Position numbers and translations under genes: made by a program. From positions 1 through 64,000 of the forward strand of contig NZ_JXYP01000028.1 in NCBI RefSeq assembly GCF_000964005.1: a stretch of DNA of 64,000 nucleotides. Reading direction: 5' to 3'. The notes below the pieces were generated by a model, which saw only the letters and a program-made list of their open reading frames with translations, had not been told where the DNA came from and did not search any database. Below, in pieces: positions 1 through 7,311 of the stretch; the stretch's first letter is position 1, and each line of letters begins with the position of its first letter. This stretch comes from Williamsia herbipolensis. GTDB taxonomy: Bacteria; Actinomycetota; Actinomycetes; Mycobacteriales; Mycobacteriaceae.

Positions 1-10
1 CGTGGGACAC

Positions 11-71
11 GAAGGCCTCCTGGTGGTGAAGCGGTGAACTAGACAGCTCCACTTCACACCCGGGGGCCTTC
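11..71. terminator. Long imperfect hairpin, possible terminator
   Basis: GAAGGCC (11-17) pairs with GGCCTTC (65-71), and inside it GTGAAG (26-31) pairs with CTTCAC (52-57). It lies just beyond the 3' end of the minus-strand SDR gene, so it could end that transcript. No clear T tract follows on either strand, so this is structural evidence only. Confidence 0.4.
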
Positions 72-126
72 TTCCGTCAGCCCGACTCACCGCCGCGAGG
101 CGGGACAACCTCCCTGGACATCACAT

Positions 127-939
127 CTAGACCTTCACGCTCCCCTGGTCCATCGAGAAGGTGGACGCGGTGATGGTGCGCGCGTCGTCGCTGCACAGGT
201 ACATCACGAGCGAGGTCACCTCGTCGCGGGTGGAGAAGAACGGTTCGTTGAGGATCGGCGCGAAATGCGGCTGGTACTTCTCGATGGTGAAGGCGTGCTG
301 GGCGGAGGTGTCCTCGAACGCCATCGGGGTGTCGACCGCGTAGGGGTGGATGGTGTTGACCCGGATCTTGTACTCCCCCACCTCTTTCGCCACCGTCTGC
401 GCCATACCGGTGAGCGCGAACTTCGAGGCGGTGTACGAGGCCTGCAGCGGCATGGCCTTGAGGCCCGCCGACGAACTGACCACCACGATCGAGCCACCGT
501 TGCCCGCGGCGATCATCGTCGGCAGGGTCGCCCGGAGGGTCTTCCACGTACCGCCGACGTTCACGTCCATCACGTCGGCGAACTGCGCCTCGGTGAGCTC
601 CCACGACTGGCCCCAGGTGAGGATGCCGGCGTTCGCGATGACGAGATCGATGGACCCGAACTGCTCGACCCCGTCGGCCACCAGTTGCTCCTGGAAGGCG
701 AGGTCGCGTGTGTCGCCCTGGCGCGCAAGGATCTTGCCGCCCACGCCCTCGACCGCGGCGATGGTCTCGGCGAGGTCGGAGGCGGTCGCGTGCGGGTAGG
801 TCGTGTGATCGGCCACCGGCCCGGCGATGTCGAGGCCGATGACCGCGGCACCCTGCTCGGCGAAACGGATCGCATGGTTCCGACCCTGCCCACGGGCGAT
901 ACCGGTGATGTAGACGACCTTGCCGTCGAAACGTCCCAT
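127..939 (-). CDS. Mycofactocin-coupled SDR family oxidoreductase
   Basis: A 270-residue short-chain dehydrogenase. A Rossmann glycine motif (TGIARGQGR, residues 12-20) follows the first strand, and the catalytic triad is Ser156/157, Tyr169 and Lys173 (YTASK). The GQGR form of the loop and an extended segment after the second strand (about 38-60) are typical of the SDR subfamily that co-occurs with mycofactocin and holds its nicotinamide tightly, recycling electrons through mycofactocin. The gene follows mftD on the same strand. It has its own promoter: a TAGTCT -10 lies 6 nt before the ATG, suggesting a leaderless mRNA, and a full KstR-like box sits just upstream. The substrate is probably a steroid or alcohol (inference from the box). 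Confidence 0.87.
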   Translation of the reverse strand: MGRFDGKVVYITGIARGQGRNHAIRFAEQGAAVIGLDIAGPVADHTTYPHATASDLAETIAAVEGVGGKILARQGDTRDLAFQEQLVADGVEQFGSIDLVIANAGILTWGQSWELTEAQFADVMDVNVGGTWKTLRATLPTMIAAGNGGSIVVVSSSAGLKAMPLQASYTASKFALTGMAQTVAKEVGEYKIRVNTIHPYAVDTPMAFEDTSAQHAFTIEKYQPHFAPILNEPFFSTRDEVTSLVMYLCSDDARTITASTFSMDQGSVKV

Positions 940-945
940 CGCGTC

Positions 946-973
946 AGACTACCCCAAACTGAAACGTGTTCTA
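946..973 (-). promoter_or_regulatory. KstR-like operator plus leaderless -10 for the SDR gene
   Basis: TGAAACGTGTTCTA (960-973) fits the mycobacterial KstR consensus TnnAACnnGTTnnA at every fixed position. Read on the minus strand, TAGTCT (951-946) follows 8 nt later and lies 6 nt before the SDR ATG at 939. The box overlaps the stop codon of mftD (973-971), so it is an internal operator in the mft transcript. Confidence 0.7.
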
Positions 974-2191
974 GTTTCTTTCCGCGGAGACGTCGGCGGT
1001 CTCCCGGTCGGTGGTGTCACCGAAACGACGTTCGAATCCCTCGGGGATGATGATGTCGCCGCGGGTCAGCTCGTGGATGCTCTTGCGACCCAGCCCCATC
1101 AGGGCGGAGTCGATGCCGCCGCGCAGGATGTCGAGGACGTTCTCGACGCCGGTCTGACCGTTGGCGGCCAGACCCCACAGATAGGCCCGGCCGATCATCA
1201 CCGCGTCGGCGCCCAGGGCGAGGGCCTTGACGACATCGCTGCCGCGACGGATGCCGCCGTCGAGCAGGACCTGCATGTCGCCGCCGACCGCGTCGGCGAT
1301 GGGTCCCAGCATCCGGATGGTGGCCGGCGTGCCGTCGAGGTTGTTGCCACCGTGATTCGACACCGACAACGCCGTGGCACCGATGTCGCGCGCACGTTTC
1401 GCGTCGTCGAGACGGGTGATGCCCTTGACCATGAACGGCCCACCCCACTGCTCACGCAGCCACGCGAGGTCCTCCCACGACGGTGGCGCGGTCGCCATCC
1501 ACTGTCCGTAGGCACCGAAAAACGTGGGGCCGGTCTGCCCCTTGTCGACAACGTTGGGAGCGGTGAGGTCCGGGATGATCGGCTTGCCCCTGTTGAACCA
1601 GTCCCACGCGTAGCGCGGACGCATCGCGATCTCGGGCGCCAACTTCAGCAGCGCCTTGAGGTCGACCTTCTCGGGGATCTCCGGCGAACCCCAGTCGCGG
1701 CCCATCGAGAACGACCAGTCTGTCGTCACGATCAGCCCCTTCGCGCCCGCCGCGCGAGCGCGTTCGGCGCGTTTGAGGATGTCCTCACGCGAGTTCAGCC
1801 AATAGGCCTGGAAGAAGATCTTGTCGTTGACCGCGGTCACGTCCTCGATGGGCTTGCTGGCGAAGCTCGACAGCCCCATCGCGGTGCCCCGGGCCGCCGC
1901 AGCACGGGCGACGGCCACCTCCCCCTCCTTGTCGACGGCCTGCACTCCCGTCGGCGAGATGAGGACGGGCATCGAGATCTCCTGGCCCATGATCGATGTC
2001 GCCTGCTCACGCTCGGCGTGCGCGCCGACGACGTGCGGGGCGAAACCGATCTCGCCGAACGCCTCGACGTTGTCGTGCAGCGTGATGCCCTTCTCGCTGC
2101 CGGCCACCAGCGATGAGTACACCGACTTCGGCAGCCGCTTCTTCGCGCGGCGCTGCGCCTCGAGGACGGTCTCGAACCAGGGATTGACCAT
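971..2191 (-). CDS. mftD: Mycofactocin maturase MftD (FMN enzyme)
   Basis: A 406-residue member of the FMN-dependent alpha-hydroxy-acid oxidase family. In the mycofactocin pathway MftD oxidatively deaminates AHDP, the Val-Tyr-derived heterocycle, to the redox-active PMFT dione. Support: a TIM-barrel FMN enzyme with the catalytic histidine in SNHGGNNLDG, the LLDGGIRRGSDVVKAL phosphate-binding stretch, and its place straight after mftC. The ATG at 2191 gives MVNPWFETV, like other MftD N-termini; a TTG nine bases upstream is an alternative. There is a 30-nt gap to mftC. The stop codon lies inside a KstR-like box for the next gene. It was formerly annotated as L-lactate dehydrogenase (LldD1-like), but context favours MftD. 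Confidence 0.92.
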   Translation of the reverse strand: MVNPWFETVLEAQRRAKKRLPKSVYSSLVAGSEKGITLHDNVEAFGEIGFAPHVVGAHAEREQATSIMGQEISMPVLISPTGVQAVDKEGEVAVARAAAARGTAMGLSSFASKPIEDVTAVNDKIFFQAYWLNSREDILKRAERARAAGAKGLIVTTDWSFSMGRDWGSPEIPEKVDLKALLKLAPEIAMRPRYAWDWFNRGKPIIPDLTAPNVVDKGQTGPTFFGAYGQWMATAPPSWEDLAWLREQWGGPFMVKGITRLDDAKRARDIGATALSVSNHGGNNLDGTPATIRMLGPIADAVGGDMQVLLDGGIRRGSDVVKALALGADAVMIGRAYLWGLAANGQTGVENVLDILRGGIDSALMGLGRKSIHELTRGDIIIPEGFERRFGDTTDRETADVSAERN

Positions 2192-2221
2192 GTGGATCAA
2201 CTACTTTCGTGTACGGCGGAG

Positions 2222-3463
2222 TCAGACGGGCGCGAAACCGGCGAGCGGATTCTCGTCGCAGTCGCGGCTCGGGGGCCGAGTCATCCCGGCGCCGGGAACG
2301 GAGTGAGCGGGCCGAGTCATCAGCGTCAGGGGCACACCGCGGGAGTGGTCCTTGTTCGCCGTCGGGGCCGTGCGGTCGCCGGCGAGCAACTGCTCACCGA
2401 ACCCCTGCACGCATTCCGGGTCCGGACCGGCGAGCGGCAGGCCGGTGAAGAACTTCGCCGCCATGCAGCCACCGCGGCAGGCATCGAAGTGCGCACACTT
2501 CGTGCACGCACCGGCGTTCTGCGGTTCGCGGAGCTCCAAGAACAGATCCGACTGCTGCCAGATGGTCCGGAAACCGCCGTCGGACAGGATGTTCCCCGCG
2601 AGGAAGTTCTCGTGGATCGCGAACGGGCAGGCGTAGACGTCGCCGATCGGGTCGATCAGACACACCACGCGACCGGCGCCGCACAGATTCAGACCGGGAA
2701 GTCCGCCCTGTCCCGGCTCGGCGAACGCCGCGAGGTGGAAGAACGAATCGCCGGTCAGCACACCATCGCCGTGCGCCACGAGCCAGGCGTAGAGCTCACG
2801 CTGCTGAGACGGCAACGGGTGCAGGTCATCCCACACATCGGCGCCACGACCCGACGGCCGCAGGCGCGTGATCCGCAGCGTTGCACCGAACTTGTCGGCC
2901 ATCGCCTTGAACTCATCGAGCTGGGAGACGTTGTGGCGGGTGACGACCACACTGATCTTCGCGTCGGAGAAGCCGGCCTCGGCGAGGTTCTCCAACGCGC
3001 GGATGGCCATGTCGAACGACCCCGGCCCGCGCACGGCGTCGTTGACCTCGGCGGTCGCACCGTCGAGCGAGATCTGCACATCGACGTAGTCCGACGCCGC
3101 GAGCCGCGCGGCGACGGCCTTGTCGATCTTGAGACCGTTGGTGGAGAACTTCACCCCCACCTGGTGCGACGTCGCGTAGTCGACGAGCTCCCAGAAATCC
3201 GAACGGACCGTCGGCTCACCGCCGCCGATGTTCACGTAGAACACCTGCATCCGCTGTAACTCGTCGATGATCGCCTTGCACTGTTCGGTGCTCAGTTCGC
3301 GCGGATCACGCTTTCCCGACGACGACAGACAATGCACACACGACAGGTTGCAGGCGTAGGTGAGCTCCCACGTCAGGCAGATCGGGGCATCGAGCCCCTT
3401 CTCGAACTGATCGACGAGGCGGCCCACCGGTGCCGGTGCGGGGCGGTCGAGCGTGGCGGTCAT
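2222..3463 (-). CDS. mftC: Mycofactocin radical SAM maturase MftC
   Basis: A 413-residue radical SAM peptide-modifying enzyme. The SAM-cleaving [4Fe-4S] motif CX3CX2C is Cys38, Cys42 and Cys45, followed by the GGGEP loop. The C-terminal third is cysteine rich (CGAG, CTKCAHFDACRGGC), a SPASM domain holding auxiliary clusters. The known reaction is oxidative decarboxylation and cyclisation of the C-terminal Val-Tyr of MftA, assisted by MftB. The ATG overlaps the mftB stop by 4 nt (ATGA), indicating coupled translation. The ~40 residues after the SPASM cysteines look unstructured. Confidence 0.96.
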   Translation of the reverse strand: MTATLDRPAPAPVGRLVDQFEKGLDAPICLTWELTYACNLSCVHCLSSSGKRDPRELSTEQCKAIIDELQRMQVFYVNIGGGEPTVRSDFWELVDYATSHQVGVKFSTNGLKIDKAVAARLAASDYVDVQISLDGATAEVNDAVRGPGSFDMAIRALENLAEAGFSDAKISVVVTRHNVSQLDEFKAMADKFGATLRITRLRPSGRGADVWDDLHPLPSQQRELYAWLVAHGDGVLTGDSFFHLAAFAEPGQGGLPGLNLCGAGRVVCLIDPIGDVYACPFAIHENFLAGNILSDGGFRTIWQQSDLFLELREPQNAGACTKCAHFDACRGGCMAAKFFTGLPLAGPDPECVQGFGEQLLAGDRTAPTANKDHSRGVPLTLMTRPAHSVPGAGMTRPPSRDCDENPLAGFAPV

Positions 3464-3768
3464 GCGGACTCCCGGGAAAGGTCGGCGGGCACGATCGTCG
3501 CGGACGCCGCGAGCGAGGTGAGCGCCTGGAGGTAGAGGGGGCGATCGGCGTCGGCGATCGGCGCCGCGGCGAGCGCCGACTCGGCACTCGCGTGGTCGGC
3601 GAGCGACCGCACGAGGTCGACGACCGTCAGGTTCTTCAGGAACGACAGCTTGCGCGTCCCGAAGTGGTACAGCAACGCCCCGAACGGCTCCGGTCGCAGC
3701 GCCACACTGGGATTCAGCATCCAGGGGGCACTCAGATCGAACTTCTCGGTCGTGACGGCGGCCGTCAT
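3460..3768 (-). CDS. mftB: Mycofactocin precursor-binding chaperone MftB
   Basis: A 102-residue PqqD-like RiPP recognition element that binds the MftA leader and presents it to MftC. The stretch LRPEPFGALLYHFGTRKLSFL is the hallmark of the family. I chose the ATG at 3768, one base after the mftA stop, because it begins directly with the conserved region (MTAAVTTEKFDLSAPW); a longer reading would run into mftA. The 3' end overlaps mftC by 4 nt. Length and order match mycobacterial mftB. Confidence 0.94.
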   Translation of the reverse strand: MTAAVTTEKFDLSAPWMLNPSVALRPEPFGALLYHFGTRKLSFLKNLTVVDLVRSLADHASAESALAAAPIADADRPLYLQALTSLAASATIVPADLSRESA

Positions 3769-3769
3769 G

Positions 3770-3892
3770 TCAGTAGACGCCGCACATGCCGTCGATCGAG
3801 ACCTCTTCGACAAGACTCTCGGTCACGAGTTCTGCGTCGTCGGTGACAGGCGCGGTGACGTCGGCGGACGGGACGGTGGTGTTCTCGCTCAT
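3770..3892 (-). CDS. mftA: Mycofactocin precursor peptide MftA
   Basis: A 40-residue peptide read from ATG 3892 to TGA 3770. It starts [12 protein letters not shown] and ends [12 protein letters not shown]. The C-terminal IDGMCGVY is the diagnostic core: the terminal Val39-Tyr40 pair becomes the redox cofactor after MftC and MftD act. The acidic, helix-prone leader (about 18-31) is the expected MftB-binding part. AGAGGA lies 4 nt before the ATG and the mftB ATG starts one base after the stop. Small size makes this gene easy to miss. Confidence 0.97.
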   Translation of the reverse strand: MSENTTVPSADVTAPVTDDAELVTESLVEEVSIDGMCGVY

Positions 3893-4005
3893 GATGTCCT
3901 CTCGATGGTGACGTAGGTCACGTCGGACTATAATGGCACCGAGTGCAGAAAAGCTAGACCCGAGCGATCACTCGCACGGATTCGGACGCGGCGAAAGGTG
4001 TGGGC
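3893..4005. promoter_or_regulatory. Divergent mftR/mftA promoter with candidate MftR operator
   Basis: The 113-nt gap between divergent mftA and mftR contains a perfect inverted repeat GTGAC-N4-GTCAC (3908-3921) and a TATAAT hexamer (3929-3934) oriented towards mftR, with ATTATA in the other direction. A TetR-type dimer site next to divergent promoters suits autoregulation by MftR; assignment of this repeat to MftR is inference. Confidence 0.55.
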
Positions 4006-4593
4006 GTGGTGTCTCCGCAGCTCGGACGCCGTCCGAGTACCACGCGTGCGGTGATCAGCGAGGTCGCGATCGACCTCTTCACCCGCCGGGGATTCGACGA
4101 GACGAGCGTCGACGATGTCGCCGAGGCCGCGGGGATCGCCCGCCGTACCCTGTTCCGCTACTACCCGTCGAAGAACGCGATCCCCTGGGGTGACTTCGAC
4201 GTGCACCTCGAGGCGATGCGCACCCACCTCGACGCGCTCGGCGACGACCTGCCCGTCGCCGTCGCCCTGCAGACGGCGCTGGTCGAGTTCAACCGCGTCG
4301 ACGCAGATCATCTGGACAGCCATCGGCGTCGCATGCGGCTCCTGTTGGAGGTACCTGCGCTGCAGGCACATTCGATGCTGATGTACACCGGGTGGCGCGA
4401 CGTGATCGCCGACTTCGTGGCGCGGCGCACCGGGGCGTCGCGCGACGACCACCTCCCGCAGACCGCCGGGTGGCTGATGCTGGGCGTGGCACTCGCTGCC
4501 TACGAGCAGTGGTTGACCGACCCCGCGGCCGACCTCGCAGCCCTGCTGACCGACGGCAGCCGTATTCTCGGTCGGGGTCTGCGGGCGCTGTAG
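4006..4593 (+). CDS. mftR: Mycofactocin system TetR-type regulator MftR
   Basis: TetR-family repressor, 195 residues from the GTG at 4006. The N-terminal helix-turn-helix (FDETSVDDVAEAAGIARRTLFRYYPSKNAIPWGDF) carries the RRTLFRYY recognition helix, and the all-helical C-terminal half is the ligand domain. AAAGG at 3994-3998 sits 7 nt before 4006, favouring it over the in-frame GTGs at 4000 and 4009. It is divergent from mftA, the standard mftR position. In mycobacteria MftR binds long-chain acyl-CoA; that is known for the family, not shown here. Confidence 0.9.
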   Translation: MVSPQLGRRPSTTRAVISEVAIDLFTRRGFDETSVDDVAEAAGIARRTLFRYYPSKNAIPWGDFDVHLEAMRTHLDALGDDLPVAVALQTALVEFNRVDADHLDSHRRRMRLLLEVPALQAHSMLMYTGWRDVIADFVARRTGASRDDHLPQTAGWLMLGVALAAYEQWLTDPAADLAALLTDGSRILGRGLRAL

Positions 4594-4686
4594 TCGACGG
4601 CGCCGGCGGTGGTCGTCGGCGCTCGGGTCGATCGGGCCCGCGAACCGCCGGTGGCGGATGCCACCGCACGGTGGGTACCCTCAAAA

Positions 4687-4702
4687 CTAGAACGTGTTCT
4701 CA
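4687..4702. promoter_or_regulatory. KstR-like operator upstream of kshB
   Basis: CTAGAACGTGTTCTCA contains the perfect palindrome AGAACGTGTTCT (4689-4700) and matches TnnAACnnGTTnnA except for the last A. It lies 20 nt before the kshB ATG. kshB is a known KstR target in mycobacteria. Confidence 0.7.
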
Positions 4703-4722
4703 TTTTGCGAGAAAGGTGGCCG

Positions 4723-5775
4723 ATGACGGCGATCACGCCCCACAGCACCAGGAGCGTCGTCCTCACGATCGCCGAGGTGATCGAGGAGACCGCCGACGCC
4801 CGGTCGCTCGTCTTCGACGTGCCCGCCGAGCACACCGACCGCTTCGGCTACAAGCCCGGCCAGTTCCTCACGCTGCGGATCCCCAGCGACCGGACCGGAT
4901 CGGTGGCGCGGTGCTACTCGCTGGCGTCGTCGCCGACGACCGACGCCAAGCCGAAGGTGACCGTCAAACGCACCGCCGACGGATACGGGTCGAACTGGCT
5001 GTGCGACAACGCCTCCCCCGGCGACGAGGTCGAGGTGCTCCCACCGTCGGGTGTCTTCACCCCCGCCGACCTCGACACACCTCTGCTCCTGCTCGCCGCG
5101 GGCAGCGGCATCACGCCGATCGTGTCGATTCTCAAGGCCGCGCTCGCGACCGGATCGGGACCGGTGGTGCTGTTCTACGCCAACCGCAGCCAGGACGACG
5201 TGATCTTCGCCGAGGAGATCCGGACCCTGCACGCCGCGCACCCGGAGCGCCTCACCGTCATCCACTGGCTCGAGACCGTCCAGGGTCTGCCGGGAGTCGC
5301 CGCGCTGACCGCGCTGCTGCGTCCCTACGCCGCCCACCACGCGTACATGTGCGGACCCGGACCGTTCATGGACGCCGTGCACACCGCGCTGGCCGACGCC
5401 GGGTTCGGCCACAAGCAGGTCCACGCCGAGGTCTTCACCTCGCTGTCCGGAGACCCGTTCGACGATCCCGACGTCGCCGTCGTCAGTGCCGAGGAGACCG
5501 CTGACGCCGCGTCGGTGTCGGTCGCGCTCGACGGCACCGTCCACGAACTCTCGTGGCCCCGCAGCCAGACACTCGTCGACATCATGATGGCCGCAGGACT
5601 CGACGTGCCGTATTCGTGCCGTGAGGGCGAATGTGGTTCCTGCGCATGCACCGTCGTCGACGGCACCGTCGAGATGGCCCATGTCGGCGCCCTCGATCAG
5701 GAGGACATCGACGACGGCTACATCCTGGGCTGCCAGGCCCGCCCCACCTCAGACCACCTCACGATTGAATTCTGA
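4723..5775 (+). CDS. kshB: 3-ketosteroid 9-alpha-monooxygenase reductase KshB
   Basis: A 350-residue reductase passing electrons from NADH to the Rieske oxygenase KshA, which opens the steroid B ring. Order of domains: FAD-binding barrel with RCYSLASSP (flavin contact), NAD domain with LLLAAGSGITP and MCGPGPFMD, then a C-terminal plant-type [2Fe-2S] domain with SCREGECGSCAC and a distal Cys in ILGCQARP. Near end-to-end resemblance to mycobacterial KshB. GAAAGGTGG (4711-4719) supports the ATG at 4723. A KstR-like box lies just upstream. No kshA in the window. Other Hmp/PaaE-type reductases are the alternative. Confidence 0.88.
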   Translation: MTAITPHSTRSVVLTIAEVIEETADARSLVFDVPAEHTDRFGYKPGQFLTLRIPSDRTGSVARCYSLASSPTTDAKPKVTVKRTADGYGSNWLCDNASPGDEVEVLPPSGVFTPADLDTPLLLLAAGSGITPIVSILKAALATGSGPVVLFYANRSQDDVIFAEEIRTLHAAHPERLTVIHWLETVQGLPGVAALTALLRPYAAHHAYMCGPGPFMDAVHTALADAGFGHKQVHAEVFTSLSGDPFDDPDVAVVSAEETADAASVSVALDGTVHELSWPRSQTLVDIMMAAGLDVPYSCREGECGSCACTVVDGTVEMAHVGALDQEDIDDGYILGCQARPTSDHLTIEF

Positions 5776-5830
5776 GCCGGCCCGCCGGCGCGAATTCTGA
5801 GCCGGCCCGCCGGCGCGAATTCCGAGCCGA
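5767..5830. repeat. 25-bp tandem duplication over the kshB stop codon
   Basis: A 25-nt unit beginning GAATTCTGAGCC occurs at 5767-5791 and again at 5792-5816 with no mismatch, followed by a partial third copy at 5817-5830 with two mismatches. The first copy contains the kshB TGA. Each full unit includes GCCGG-CCCG-CCGGC, a small hairpin, so the duplication doubles a terminator-like structure. Confidence 0.85.
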
Positions 5831-5834
5831 CAGC

Positions 5835-6497
5835 TCAGCGGGTGGTGAGCCAGGTCAGCACGGACTGCGCGGCCTTCGGGTCGCCGTACTGCGTGCCGAT
5901 CGCGCCGGCCACGGTCGCGCCGATCGCGGCACCGGCGGCGGCCGCGGGGATGATCAGGAGACAGGCACCGAGGACAGAACAGCCCACGACGAGCCCCACC
6001 GCGGCACCCACGACCGTGCCGACACCCGCTCCGGCGGCGGCCGACACGGTGCCCGCACGGTTGAGTCCGTTCGCGACGTGGAACAGCATGGCGTAGTAGG
6101 CGCGGTCCTTGCGCGCCGAGACCGGGTGGGCGCCCCGCTTGATCGCGGCGGTCACCGTCGGTGTGAGGTCCGGTGCGATCGTCGCGCTACGACCGTCCGC
6201 GGCGACCGTCGTCCGCATCGGGACATCGACCCCGTCGAGCGGGATCGACGCGGGGACGCGGTCGATGGCGCGACCGCGGCCGTCGGTGACGACGAGGCCA
6301 TCGGGCGTGCGCGTGAACGCGGCGCCGGACAGCGTCGACGTCATCGCACCGCCCTGTCCGACCGTCACCCGGTAGCTCGGAACCGGGTCGGCGTTCGCCA
6401 CCGCCGTCGCGCCACCGGACACCGCCACGACCGCGGTGACCACGAGCGCGGCGATCGAACCCGCCCGCCCGGTCACATGCACGAGTCCACCCCGCAT
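5835..6497 (-). CDS. Secreted or membrane-associated protein with glycine-zipper region
   Basis: 220 residues, function unknown. The N-terminus is a Sec signal peptide (hydrophobic core about 15-33, ANA-D cleavage-like site near 37). The mature part has a beta-rich middle (about 40-110), then residues about 148-205 are Gly/Ala-rich hydrophobic segments (VGTVVGAAVGLVVG, AAAGAAIGATVAGAIG) like glycine zippers. This arrangement is common in small secreted proteins of mycolata that may insert into the envelope. GAGGGGGAATC precedes the ATG. It is separated from kshB by the tandem repeat and runs convergent to it. Confidence 0.7.
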   Translation of the reverse strand: MRGGLVHVTGRAGSIAALVVTAVVAVSGGATAVANADPVPSYRVTVGQGGAMTSTLSGAAFTRTPDGLVVTDGRGRAIDRVPASIPLDGVDVPMRTTVAADGRSATIAPDLTPTVTAAIKRGAHPVSARKDRAYYAMLFHVANGLNRAGTVSAAAGAGVGTVVGAAVGLVVGCSVLGACLLIIPAAAAGAAIGATVAGAIGTQYGDPKAAQSVLTWLTTR

Positions 6498-6523
6498 GAT
6501 TCCCCCTCAGACATACCCTCGGA

Positions 6524-6538
6524 TCGGATGTTATCCGA
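6524..6538. promoter_or_regulatory. Inverted repeat and -10 upstream of the secreted protein gene
   Basis: TCGGAT-GTT-ATCCGA is a perfect 6-bp inverted repeat 27 nt before the start at 6497. On the minus strand it contains TAACAT, a fair -10 hexamer. A regulator site is possible, but none is known. Confidence 0.35.
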
Positions 6539-6570
6539 CGCGACGAGCGCCGGTGGGGACGCGGCGCGAA

Positions 6571-7299
6571 CTATCGCATCGCCCGCAGCGCGGCACGGTG
6601 ATCGGCATCGAGGTGCTCGGTCGCGTACGACAGTGCGGTGCGACCCATCGCGGCAGCATGGGTCTCGAGAAAACGCACCAGTTCGTCTCGATCGCACCGT
6701 TTCCCGGCCTCCCGCAGCATCCAGCCGAACGCCTTCTGGATGAGATCGCGGCGATCGGCGACGACCAGCGGCCCGATCTCGTACAGCGCCGAGGGGTCAC
6801 CCCGCCGGATGAACGCGAACGTGGCGACGATGCCGACGCGTCGACACCACAGGTCGTCGTCGGAGGCGAACCGCCCCAGCAGGTCCCGCGGACGGTCGAG
6901 GAGCCACACGCCGAGGATCGGATCGGCGGAACTGTCCACGAGATCCCAGTTGTTCACCCGGCCGCGTGTGACGGCGTCGAGATAGAGCTCGACCCAGTCC
7001 CGCCGCGCGGCCTCGGTGTCGCTGCGCTCGAAGCCGTCGCGCAGCAGGAACAGGCCCATCAGTCGGTGTTCGTGCATCGGACTGTCGAGCAGGTCGACGA
7101 CTCCGCGCGCATCGAGGCCGCGGAACGACGCCACCAGGGAGCGCAACCGTGGCACCGGTACCCCGACGAATCGGTCCCCCTCGCCGTACTGCCCGGGACC
7201 GGACTTGAAGAACCGCGCCGACCCGGCGGCCCGCTCGGGGTCGGCGAGGGCATCGACCGCGGCCATCACCGATGGCGCGTCCACCCGATCGGCGACCAC
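6571..7299 (-). CDS. DNA alkylation repair protein (AlkD family)
   Basis: 242-residue HEAT-like repeat DNA glycosylase of the AlkD family, which removes positively charged alkylated purines such as 3-methyladenine and 7-methylguanine without base flipping. Seen: the RFFKSGPGQYGEGDRFVGV N-terminal motif, the catalytic-region signature RGRVNNWDLVDSSADPILG with the key Trp and Asp, and the C-terminal KAFGWMLREAGKR. Length is normal for the family. Start is the GTG at 7299, 12 nt after the ferredoxin reductase stop, so the two may be co-transcribed. Confidence 0.9.
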   Translation of the reverse strand: MVADRVDAPSVMAAVDALADPERAAGSARFFKSGPGQYGEGDRFVGVPVPRLRSLVASFRGLDARGVVDLLDSPMHEHRLMGLFLLRDGFERSDTEAARRDWVELYLDAVTRGRVNNWDLVDSSADPILGVWLLDRPRDLLGRFASDDDLWCRRVGIVATFAFIRRGDPSALYEIGPLVVADRRDLIQKAFGWMLREAGKRCDRDELVRFLETHAAAMGRTALSYATEHLDADHRAALRAMR

Positions 7300-7311
7300 C
7301 GCGCTGCGGTC

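Noticed and set aside
1025-1040. GTTCGAATCC-like T-loop of a tRNA
   Set aside because: Lies inside mftD with no acceptor or anticodon arm around it.
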